From: Candidatus Aminicenantes bacterium UBA4085
Lineage (GTDB): Bacteria; Acidobacteriota; Aminicenantia; Aminicenantales; UBA4085
Direction: 5' to 3'
Assembly: GCA_002383325.1 (NCBI GenBank)
Contig: DFYJ01000118.1
Coordinates: forward strand, 15,440 to 37,772
Length of the DNA stretch: 22,333 bases
Positions within the stretch are counted from its first letter, which is position 1. Every line of letters starts with the position of its first letter. Shown here one piece after another: positions 15,418 through 22,333 of this stretch. The notes under the pieces are model-generated. The model searched no databases and had not been told where the DNA came from. It saw only the letters and a list, made by a program, of their open reading frames with translations. The position numbers were made by a program, and so were the translations under genes.

Positions 15418-15452
15418 GTAATCACTGTAATTACTTTTCCTACAAATGTCAA
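15418..15452 (-). promoter_or_regulatory. Promoter and palindromic operator of the fused MazE-MazF gene
   Basis: On the minus strand TTGACA (15452-15447) and TACAGT (15429-15424) stand 17 bases apart. The 17-base near-palindrome GTAATCACTGTAATTAC (15418-15434, seven of eight pairs matching) covers the whole -10, so a bound antitoxin would block the promoter. The predicted transcript start falls at about 15417, the A of the ATG, which gives a leaderless mRNA and explains the missing ribosome site. Confidence 0.6.
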
Positions 15453-15671
15453 CCCCATTTTCTGCGTGCTATTAATATGGCCGCCGATTGCTGGGCATTC
15501 TCTTCCGAAAAGAGCTGCGATCCAAGGACAGTATTTTTTTATAGCCCAAAAGCAATTTCTGATAATACAATTCATGGGGCCACGGAGGAACGCAGACGCG
15601 CATCAGTAGGCTCTTTAGCCTTCATTGTTCGAATTCTCTCCTTCTGATGCCACCGCCAAAACCCAAGCAGA
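15435..15671. other. AT-richer spacer without a gene
   Basis: About 237 bases between the fused toxin-antitoxin gene and the truncated phosphoesterase gene. It is AT-richer than its surroundings, especially 15520-15575 with a run of seven T. Apart from the TTGACA element at its start, I see no coding sequence or clear repeat. Confidence 0.4.
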
Positions 15672-16244
15672 TCAAGTCCTGTTGTACGAAGACGACTTCG
15701 ATTGAAGGACGGAGCGCTCGTTCGAGTATTCGAGGCGGTCCAGGACCCGCCAGGCGCGTCCGCCGCCCTCCTCGATCATCGCCTTCCAGGCTATCGTCAC
15801 GGCGGGCCCTTCGACTGTAACCAGAAGATACCCGCGGTGTTTCTCGTCGTGGAACTCCCCGATCACCCGCTTGTCCGCATAGCTCCCGGCCCAGGCTTTG
15901 AGGGGGCCGCCGCCGGTGCCCGCGATGATTTGCCGGATCTCGCGCCCGGCCCGATCGCGAACGAGGGCCCGGTTGTAGAAATGGTCGTGGCCGCAGAAAT
16001 AGGCTCGGGCGCCGGCCGCACCCAGGCTGTCCCAGAAACGATCGCGGTCCTCCGGGAAGAACGCGAGGTTGTCCTTGTGATTGGTCTCGAAGGCGGGCTC
16101 GTGGCCGTAGACAAAGACATGCCGCCCGACAGCACCGAGAAGCGCCCGGTCGAGCCAGGTCTGATGGATCTTATGCTGGCCGTTGGCGTATTGATCGAGG
16201 CCGATGATCAGCGCGCGCCCGAACCCGGCCCGATGGCGCCGCAT
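15672..16244 (-). CDS. N-terminally truncated metallophosphoesterase (calcineurin-like), C-terminal half only
   Basis: The product has 190 residues. It shows the C-terminal part of a calcineurin-like phosphoesterase: LIIGLDQYANGQHKIHQTWLD, then FVYGHEPAFET (GH, residues 47-48) and AYFCGHDHFYNRA (GHDH, 85-88). GH and GHxH are late metal-ligand motifs of the family. The N-terminal motifs DxH, GDxxD and GNHE, which supply most of the metal site, are absent, and no matching sequence lies upstream because the symporter gene is intact there. The ATG overlaps the symporter stop (TGATG), and AAGGA lies nine bases before it inside the symporter gene, so it may still be translated. As it stands it should not be catalytically active. 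It is more likely a deletion remnant than a functional short form. Confidence 0.7.
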   Translation of the reverse strand: MRRHRAGFGRALIIGLDQYANGQHKIHQTWLDRALLGAVGRHVFVYGHEPAFETNHKDNLAFFPEDRDRFWDSLGAAGARAYFCGHDHFYNRALVRDRAGREIRQIIAGTGGGPLKAWAGSYADKRVIGEFHDEKHRGYLLVTVEGPAVTIAWKAMIEEGGGRAWRVLDRLEYSNERSVLQSKSSSYNRT

Positions 16245-18001
16245 CAGACTTCGTCCTTGGCCGGCAGGTTCTTATACCAGGTGAAGTAGAGGACTGCGGT
16301 CAGCGAGACGGCCACGGCCGCCCAGCGTCCGAACTGCCGCCAGCTGCGCAGGAAGGCGTAGAACGGCAGCAGAGCCAGGGAGAACTGGAAGACGGCCGTG
16401 ATCAGGCCGTTGAGCATGTCGATCTTGGGCATCTTGTCATGGGCCGGCACGAGGCCCCGCCGGACAGCTTCCCTCCTGACGGGTCCCCAGAACCCGAACG
16501 GCCGGACCTTGGCGTAGAACGCGACCAGGACGTCCATCGGCGCCGGCTTGGTCAGGAAAGAAACGGCAATCGTCGTCAGCAGGCACATGCCCATGTCCAG
16601 GGCCAGGGAGGCGCTGGCGTGCAGATTCCGTAGGAGGACGACCCGCAGTCCGACCAGCCCGGCCGAGAGGGCCATGCTCCAGACGAAGGCCCTGGCCCCG
16701 AACCGCCAGTAATGCCAGCGCAGGGTGGCCGGAACGAGGATGACCGTGACGACGATGAAGACCATCGACTCCCAGGCGGTGATGATGTTGGAGAAAGACA
16801 GACTCATGAGGAACCCGATCCCGACGGCGGCCGCCGAGGCCGCCCGGCCCCAGCGGAGCAGCTGCTTCTGGGACAGGTTCTTGGCGAAGTAGCGCTTGAT
16901 GAAGTCGTTGAGGATGACCGAGCTGGTGACGTTGATCATGGCGCTGATGGTCGACATCAGAGCCGCCAGCAGGACGGCCATGAAGAAGCCGCGCAGCCCG
17001 ACCGGGAGCCTCTGCAGAACGAGCGGCATGATCTTCTCGGCGTCGAAGCCGGCCGAGCTTCCCAGGTAGAAGACGCCCAGAATCATGAAGGCGCAGCCCA
17101 GGATCCAGCGCAGGTTGTAGCCGACCGTCCACATCCCGGCCGCCAACTGGGCGTCGCGGGGCGAGCGGGTGGTCAGGAAAAATTGGAAGTCCCAGACATT
17201 CGGCCCGCTCAGGACCCGGAAGACCATCCACAGGAAACCGGCCGCCAGAATGGGGCCGAACATGTCGAAGTGCTGGTAGGCCGGCGCCGTCTGGGCCAGG
17301 AACGACGGCCACATCTTCCAGACGGGCGTCAGCGAGAACCAGCCGGGGTCTCTGGCGATGAAGCCGGCCGGGGAAGGCTTGGCGAAGACCATGACCGCCA
17401 TGATGACCGCCCCGATGCCGATCAGGACAGTCTGGAAGACGTCGGTCAGGATGACCCCGAAGAACCCGCCCAAGGTGACATAGATCCCGACGATGGCCAG
17501 GACGATCAGGCTGGCCTCCCAGCGGGGCAGGGGCAGGAATTCCTCGGCGAACTTACCGGTCCCGACGCTGATGAACATGAGATTGCAGATCATCAGCACC
17601 AGCAGGAAGATGGCCGCCGCCAGCCGGGCCGCCTCGGTCTCCCGGCCGGGGCCGAAGCGGGTCTCGTTCCACTCGGCGAAGGTCATCACACCGGAGCGGC
17701 GGATGTACTTGGCCTGGAAGGCCATGTAGAAGCAGATGATGAACCAGCCCCAGAAAATGTGAGTGGCCCAGATGGACTTGAGCCCCAGGTAGAAGATGAT
17801 CCCGATCAGGGACATCGTGCCGCCGATGTCGATGTAGCTGGAGCAGCCGGACAGTCCCAGCATCCACCAGGGGATGGCGCGGTCGGCCAGGTAATAGGAG
17901 TCGAGCTTCCGGCTGGCCCGCTTTTTAACCGAGATGCCGATGGCGGCCACGATCACGAGGTAGACGACGATGATGGCCAAGTCGACGGGGTGGAGGCTCA
18001 T
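16244..18001 (-). CDS. Sodium:solute symporter (SSS family)
   Basis: The product has 585 residues with about 13-14 membrane helices, the first at residues 8-25. SSS-family marks include SYYLADRAIPWWMLGLS (35-51), the segment AEWNETRFGPGRE (109-121) that follows helix 3, and GGFFGVILTDVFQ, a typical GxxxVxxTDxxQ motif. MSTISAMINVTSSVILNDF in the second half matches the conserved mSt.ss.inssSt....D segment. Members import sugars, inositol, amino acids or other solutes with Na+. The nearby GH36 and GH38 genes point to a sugar, but the substrate is not certain. The gene starts near a TTGACA promoter and has a poor ribosome site. It overlaps the truncated phosphoesterase gene at its stop. Confidence 0.9.
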   Translation of the reverse strand: MSLHPVDLAIIVVYLVIVAAIGISVKKRASRKLDSYYLADRAIPWWMLGLSGCSSYIDIGGTMSLIGIIFYLGLKSIWATHIFWGWFIICFYMAFQAKYIRRSGVMTFAEWNETRFGPGRETEAARLAAAIFLLVLMICNLMFISVGTGKFAEEFLPLPRWEASLIVLAIVGIYVTLGGFFGVILTDVFQTVLIGIGAVIMAVMVFAKPSPAGFIARDPGWFSLTPVWKMWPSFLAQTAPAYQHFDMFGPILAAGFLWMVFRVLSGPNVWDFQFFLTTRSPRDAQLAAGMWTVGYNLRWILGCAFMILGVFYLGSSAGFDAEKIMPLVLQRLPVGLRGFFMAVLLAALMSTISAMINVTSSVILNDFIKRYFAKNLSQKQLLRWGRAASAAAVGIGFLMSLSFSNIITAWESMVFIVVTVILVPATLRWHYWRFGARAFVWSMALSAGLVGLRVVLLRNLHASASLALDMGMCLLTTIAVSFLTKPAPMDVLVAFYAKVRPFGFWGPVRREAVRRGLVPAHDKMPKIDMLNGLITAVFQFSLALLPFYAFLRSWRQFGRWAAVAVSLTAVLYFTWYKNLPAKDEV

Positions 18002-18010
18002 GGCTTTTTC

Positions 18011-18037
18011 TCTATATCAAAGTCCGGCGCCTGTCAA
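18011..18037 (-). promoter_or_regulatory. Candidate promoter of the symporter gene
   Basis: On the minus strand TTGACA (18037-18032) is followed by TATAGA (18016-18011) with a 15-base spacer, shorter than the usual 17. Transcription would begin only a few bases before the ATG at 18001. It lies just outside the 5' end of the gene remnant at 18043-18159. Confidence 0.35.
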
Positions 18038-18042
18038 CGCGA

Positions 18043-18159
18043 AGGGAGGCGGCCCGGGTCCGCTTCACCATCGAGGCCGTCGCCTCGAACACGGCCGGCA
18101 CCAGGACCTACGAGCCGGCCGGGGCCGAGCACGACGTCTACGTCTACATCGTGCCGTAA
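18043..18159 (+). pseudogene. Stranded C-terminal fragment of an unidentified gene
   Basis: A frame with no start codon encodes 38 residues and a TAA stop: REAARVRFTIEAVASNTAGT followed by RTYEPAGAEHDVYVYIVP. All 38 codons end in G or C, as expected for real coding sequence in this genome, and the frame upstream of 18043 loses that bias at once. The alternating pattern (VRFTIEAVA, HDVYVYIVP) looks like the last two beta-strands of a secreted beta-sandwich or sugar-active protein. It runs opposite to the genes on both sides, between the symporter and GH36 genes. No family was recognised. Confidence 0.6.
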
Positions 18160-18204
18160 GCCGCTCTAACAAGGGACTGGGAAGCCGCCCCTCCAGCCGC
18201 CAGC

Positions 18205-20208
18205 TCAGCGGATCTTCTTGTAGAAAACCAAGGCCGAGCCCGGAGCCTGGGGGACCCTGACGCTCAGACGGGCCAGCTCGGCCCCCTTCATCGTCCGTGT
18301 CGTTCCGGCGTCTTCGAAGGTCACTTCGTAGCGGGCCCGGGGGGCGATCCCCCGCAGCTGCGCCGTCTCGGTTTCCGCGATGCATTTCTCCCGGCGGAAG
18401 ACAAGGACCATGCCGGCCCCCAGATCGGGCCGGTGGAATTGGTGGCCGAACCAGACGTCCTCGGCTTCGACATGCGGGAAGAGCGGATAGTAATCGCCGA
18501 TCATATACGGCCGCACTCGCCCATAGACGGCCGTCGAGCGTCTGGCCGCCGCCTCCGTATGTTCGCGGGCATTGGCGATGAGCCCGTCCGGATCCGTGCC
18601 CACATGGATGTTGCCGGCCGTCAGGGCGCTGCGGAAGGTGTAGGCCGGCTCGTAGCCCAGGGCGATGGTGCCGTGCATCGGGACCCAGCGGAAGAGCCCC
18701 GCGTTCTGGAGCTGGTCGGCGGCCGGGTGGGATCCCTCGCACTGCAAGTCGCTGTGCCAGAGCGGCTGGCCCCGGGTCAGCGTCTCCAGGTCGATGCGGC
18801 GGCCGCCCCCGGCGCAGACATCGATGATCAGGTTCGGGTGGCGCGCCCTCAGGTCGTCCCACATGGCGTAGAGGGCCGCGACATAGAGGTTCTCGGTCAT
18901 CCCCTGCCGGTCCGGAGCGTCGGCCCGGCGCCAGAAGCCGAGGGGCGCGACGTTGAAATCCCAACGCATCCAGTCCAGCTCCGTCTCCCGTATGAAGCCG
19001 TCCAGGAGGTCGGTGATCCACCGCCGGGCTTCAGGAATATGCAGGGTGTAAAGCTGGCTCCATTCCTTATCCGGCTTCATGACCCACTCCGGATGCTCTT
19101 TCTCAACCCGGGTCCCGAAGTGGACGCGCTCCGGCTCGAACCACAGGAGGTATTCCAGTCCCGCCTTGTGGGCCGCCTCGCCGACGGGCTTCATCCCGCG
19201 GGGATACTTGGTCGGGTCCGCCACCCAGTTGCCCGTGCCTTCGGGAAAGCCGCCGGGATACCAATGCTGGGGATCCATGTCCGACCAGAAGGCCTCGTAG
19301 CCGCGGGCCGCGAGCACCGGCATGGCCCGCACGTGGGGACCCTCGTAGCTCCCCCCGGGATCCACGTCGTTGACGCTGGCGCAGATGGGCGCATAGACGA
19401 GCTGCCCATTGCGGCGCGGGAGGACGTGCCGGATCAGGAGCTGGCGGACGAGGTTGCTGCCGCGCAGGGGGTCGGCCCCCTCCCAGAAGACCAGCAAAAT
19501 GCGCGGCGTGCGCACCGTCTCACCGGGGTTCAAGGCCAAGCTCATCGACTGCTGCCCGGCCCAGAAATACATCTCTCCGTCCGCCTCGCGGGCGCAGACG
19601 GCCTGCCACTGCCCCGTCCATCCGACGGCCACGGCGACGCCGCCCCCCTTCCAGGCCGCGTTGAAGAACGGCGCCACCCCGTCCGATGACCGCCCGCCAT
19701 TGGGGGCCAGCGTGATCGAATCCGGCCGGCCGGGAGGGAAGGCCTTCTCCTGCGGCGCGAAGCTCTGCCCGGTGTTATCATCGCCGCGCATCCAATGGAG
19801 GACGGCCTCGCCCCTGGCCTCCTCAGGCAAGCGCATGTCCACGCCTTGGACGCTCTTGAGAATCGGACTCTTCGCCTGGCCTTTGTTCGTTAAAAACACG
19901 GTCCACTCGACGGCCGGGAAGTCCTGGTACTCGATGGACACGCAGCGTGCCTCCAGCCCCGTGCGGGGATCGGAGTAAGTCCGCGTGACCTGCAGGCGGC
20001 GGGAGTCCAGGCGCTTCCGGCTCTCGGCATACTTCCAGTCCGACTGCAGGCTGCGGAAGCGCACCCCGTTATAAAGAAACGAAAAGGCGGGCCGGCGCCC
20101 CGCCTTGGCCATGGCCATTTCCTGCCGGGTGGGCGTCACCGCGGCCATTCGGCCGGCCAGGAGCATCACGGAGAGAATCATCCAGGTCATCCTCAACGGC
20201 TTCGGCAT
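18205..20208 (-). CDS. Secreted alpha-galactosidase-like enzyme (GH36, clan GH-D)
   Basis: The product has 667 residues from the ATG at 20208. AAGGAAGG stands three bases upstream and a signal peptide begins there (MPKPLRMTWMILSVMLLAGRMAAV), so a longer in-frame extension was rejected. Residues about 40-260 form the N-terminal beta-supersandwich. Residues about 265-580 form the TIM barrel, with FWSDMDPQHWYPGGFPEGTGNW and LLWFEPERVH, which match GH36 W-P-x-G-F-P and the E-P-E metal-free substrate loop. ELDWMRWDFN carries D417, the expected nucleophile. IDVCAGGGRRIDLETL and LWHSDLQCE follow, with D487 as likely acid/base, 70 residues later. It probably releases alpha-galactose outside the cytoplasm. 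It lies 32 bases after the PHP gene on the same strand, as in an operon. Confidence 0.9.
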   Translation of the reverse strand: MPKPLRMTWMILSVMLLAGRMAAVTPTRQEMAMAKAGRRPAFSFLYNGVRFRSLQSDWKYAESRKRLDSRRLQVTRTYSDPRTGLEARCVSIEYQDFPAVEWTVFLTNKGQAKSPILKSVQGVDMRLPEEARGEAVLHWMRGDDNTGQSFAPQEKAFPPGRPDSITLAPNGGRSSDGVAPFFNAAWKGGGVAVAVGWTGQWQAVCAREADGEMYFWAGQQSMSLALNPGETVRTPRILLVFWEGADPLRGSNLVRQLLIRHVLPRRNGQLVYAPICASVNDVDPGGSYEGPHVRAMPVLAARGYEAFWSDMDPQHWYPGGFPEGTGNWVADPTKYPRGMKPVGEAAHKAGLEYLLWFEPERVHFGTRVEKEHPEWVMKPDKEWSQLYTLHIPEARRWITDLLDGFIRETELDWMRWDFNVAPLGFWRRADAPDRQGMTENLYVAALYAMWDDLRARHPNLIIDVCAGGGRRIDLETLTRGQPLWHSDLQCEGSHPAADQLQNAGLFRWVPMHGTIALGYEPAYTFRSALTAGNIHVGTDPDGLIANAREHTEAAARRSTAVYGRVRPYMIGDYYPLFPHVEAEDVWFGHQFHRPDLGAGMVLVFRREKCIAETETAQLRGIAPRARYEVTFEDAGTTRTMKGAELARLSVRVPQAPGSALVFYKKIR

Positions 20209-20240
20209 CGTTCCTTCCTTTCGGAGCCGCCCCGCCCAAG

Positions 20241-21377
20241 CTAGCGGATCCGGCGCGGCGCCTCGCCGCCGTCCCAAGTCAGCTGGACCTTGAGATTCTG
20301 CCCGTTGCCGGTGACGACATTCTTGACCGTATAGGCCAGAGGCCGGCCGGCCAGCTCCTTCTCGATCCGGACGTTGACGGAGCCGCCGGCCGGGATGGTC
20401 ATCCGGGACGGGGCGCCGGCCGGGCCGTCGATCAGGACGAACGGCAGGTCGGAGCCGTTGCTCACGTTGAACCAGACGGCCTTGTCGTCGGCGTGGTGCG
20501 GCCGGGACACGGTCACGGCGGCGGCGAAAAGAGGCTGTACTATCTCCTCGGTCCCCGTCAGCTGGTCGCCGGCCCAAACCGCCGTGCGGCGGGCGAACAA
20601 CGCCTCGCGCAGGGAATCCAGGGTCCGCTCCTTGGCGAAGACCAGGGTCATGACCCGGTGCTTGTGCTCGGGCGGCAGGTACTGCTCGCTGACGGCGCCG
20701 TGGCTGTCGCTGTTGCCGAGGATGGTCAGCTTGTGGTCCCGGCACATGTCCAGGACCAGCGGGTAGGCGCTGAAGTCATTGAAGTACTCGATGCCGTGCA
20801 GCCAGCCCCTGGCGATCCAGTCCAGGTGGATGGGATACAGCCTGGGGATGCCGTCCGGCTCCTGCTGCTTCCAGCCGGGGTGGTTGTAGAAGATGAAGGC
20901 TCCTTGCTTAACGGCCGCCTCGATGGCGTCCATCGGCTCGGGTACGTCCAGGGCGTCGCCGTCCGTCAGGAAGAGGGCGTTGATGTGGCCGGGAGGCATG
21001 CCGCGGGTGATCTCGACCCCCTGGATCAGAAGGATATCCTTCTCGGCGGCCCGGCCCCGGGCGATCTCCCAGGCGGCGCCGTGCCGGGCGGGGATGTAGT
21101 CCTTGTGGGGCAGGTACTCGATATGGTCGGTCAGGGCCAGGGCGTCCAGGCCGTCCCGCCAGGCCTCCTCGACCCGCATCGTCGGCCAGACATCGCCGTC
21201 GGAGAAGACGGTGTGGACGTGGAAGTCGCCTTTCAGGGTCACGAAGCCCGGGATGTCGGGCATGCGGAGGGTCCGGCGCTGGGCCGCCAAGGGCCCGCAG
21301 GCCATGATCAGGCAAAAGGCGCCCAGGGCCGCCTTGGCAAGGGATCGGCAGGGAGGGGGGAGACGGTGGAGTTTCAT
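20241..21377 (-). CDS. Exported PHP-domain metal-dependent hydrolase
   Basis: The product has 378 residues. The signal peptide spans about 1-32 (a hydrophobic stretch, then GPLAAQ); LIMAC with C27 could instead be a weak lipoprotein box. The PHP domain (about 45-240) shows all its metal ligands: DFHVHTVFSDGD (H53, H55), ALTDHIEY (D84, H85), GVEIT (E122), GHINALF (H131), FYNHPGW (H166) and GNSDSHG (D224, H226). The C-terminal part (about 270-378) is a beta-sandwich. PHP domains usually cleave phosphate esters, but most exported CehA-type members near sugar genes have no known substrate. No good ribosome site is seen. It precedes the GH36 gene by 32 bases. Confidence 0.87.
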   Translation of the reverse strand: MKLHRLPPPCRSLAKAALGAFCLIMACGPLAAQRRTLRMPDIPGFVTLKGDFHVHTVFSDGDVWPTMRVEEAWRDGLDALALTDHIEYLPHKDYIPARHGAAWEIARGRAAEKDILLIQGVEITRGMPPGHINALFLTDGDALDVPEPMDAIEAAVKQGAFIFYNHPGWKQQEPDGIPRLYPIHLDWIARGWLHGIEYFNDFSAYPLVLDMCRDHKLTILGNSDSHGAVSEQYLPPEHKHRVMTLVFAKERTLDSLREALFARRTAVWAGDQLTGTEEIVQPLFAAAVTVSRPHHADDKAVWFNVSNGSDLPFVLIDGPAGAPSRMTIPAGGSVNVRIEKELAGRPLAYTVKNVVTGNGQNLKVQLTWDGGEAPRRIR

Positions 21378-21439
21378 GCCGGCAGTTTACGGCCGGCTCC
21401 GAAGTCGTGTCAACGCCGGGGACGGGCGCTCTTGAAATA

Positions 21440-21478
21440 GGCCGGCGGCGGCGGGAGGAATCGCTCCTCAGGCCGGCT
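21440..21478. repeat. Composite hairpin in the PHP-ftsH divergent spacer
   Basis: GCCGGC (21441-21446) can pair with GCCGGC (21472-21477), and inside it GAGGA (21455-21459) can pair with TCCTC (21465-21469). The two stems are separated by seven unpaired bases on the left side. It stands 77 bases before the ftsH start. There is no T-run, and its role is unknown. Confidence 0.3.
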
Positions 21479-21521
21479 CTCAAGTGGACTCGCCAGCCGT
21501 CTATACAAAATGGCGATCTCG

Positions 21522-21530
21522 TGCTATCAT
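21522..21530 (+). promoter_or_regulatory. Candidate extended -10 promoter of ftsH
   Basis: TGC-TATCAT forms an extended -10 (TATCAT at 21525-21530). Transcription would begin near 21537, 18 bases before the ATG. The leader holds AAGAGG (21541-21546), eight bases from the start. No clear -35 is seen. Confidence 0.4.
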
Positions 21531-21554
21531 ACGGGGTCAAAAGAGGCATGCTCC

Positions 21555-22333
<779 letters not shown>

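Noticed and set aside
14755..15609. A 284-codon plus-strand frame across the fused toxin-antitoxin gene.
   Set aside because: It has no motif, lacks a ribosome site, and lies opposite a frame with recognisable AbrB and MazF domains.
15580..15610. A stretch resembling dispersed intergenic repeat sequences (CCACGGAGGAACGCAGACG).
   Set aside because: Only one copy was noticed in the window, so repeat status cannot be supported.
16712..18169. A 485-codon open frame on the plus strand opposite the symporter gene.
   Set aside because: It is an antisense shadow, with an Asp/Gly/Gln-rich composition and no domain, while the minus strand has clear membrane helices and family motifs.
20209..20745. 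A longer N-terminal extension of the GH36 gene in the same frame.
   Set aside because: The added residues are Arg/Pro/Gly-rich without character and overlap the PHP gene, whereas the ATG at 20208 has AAGGAAGG upstream and begins a signal peptide.

Overview
The window is about 22 kb of gene-dense, high-GC bacterial DNA. Its gene content suggests a heterotroph that lives on complex glycans: GH2, GH36 and GH38 glycosidases, a large secreted CBM9/DUF5916-type protein, a sodium/solute symporter, a secreted PHP hydrolase, a URO-D-family protein and FtsH. DUF5916-type barrels indicate a Gram-negative envelope. With the many secreted sugar-acting proteins they resemble Acidobacteriota or Aminicenantes-like bacteria, but that placement is an inference from style, not from a marker tree. 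No tRNA, rRNA, CRISPR array or transposase gene was seen.

Layout. Positions 1-2894 (-): a secreted GH2-type enzyme with a C-terminal malectin-like domain, cut by the left edge, with a possible 40-residue membrane ORF just upstream. 3158-3787 (+): a small exported protein. 3821-6078 (-): a URO-D-family protein and an exported double-thioredoxin protein, 17 bases apart and probably co-transcribed. 6278-6873 (+): a ribbon-helix-helix antitoxin and MazF toxin with a three-half-site operator. 6910-8551 (-): an ECF sigma factor, a membrane protein in the anti-sigma position and an exported helical protein in one tightly packed unit. 8704-8967 (+): an orphan Phd/YefM-type antitoxin. 8970-11600 (-): GH38 alpha-mannosidase. 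11940-14120 (+): CBM9-like/DUF5916 outer-membrane protein, then 14217-14684 (+) a Spo0M-like protein. 14764-15417 (-): a single ORF joining an AbrB/MazE antitoxin to a MazF toxin. 15672-18001 (-): an SSS symporter and an N-terminally truncated metallophosphoesterase. 18043-18159 (+): a stranded C-terminal gene remnant. 18205-21377 (-): GH36 alpha-galactosidase-like enzyme and PHP hydrolase, 32 bases apart. 21555-end (+): FtsH, cut by the right edge.

How the genes fit together. The three glycosidases, the CBM9 protein and the symporter could cut glycans outside the cell or in the periplasm and import the sugars. They lie in separate units rather than one operon, and there is no SusC/SusD pair. 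Between them lie three toxin-antitoxin-type loci within about 9 kb, a truncated enzyme and a gene remnant, so this part of the chromosome has been rearranged.

The most unusual items are the MazE-MazF single-frame fusion with an operator over its -10 and an apparently leaderless start, the sigma-factor cassette whose membrane partner lacks the usual zinc motif, and the remnant at 18043-18159, where all 38 codons before the stop end in G or C.
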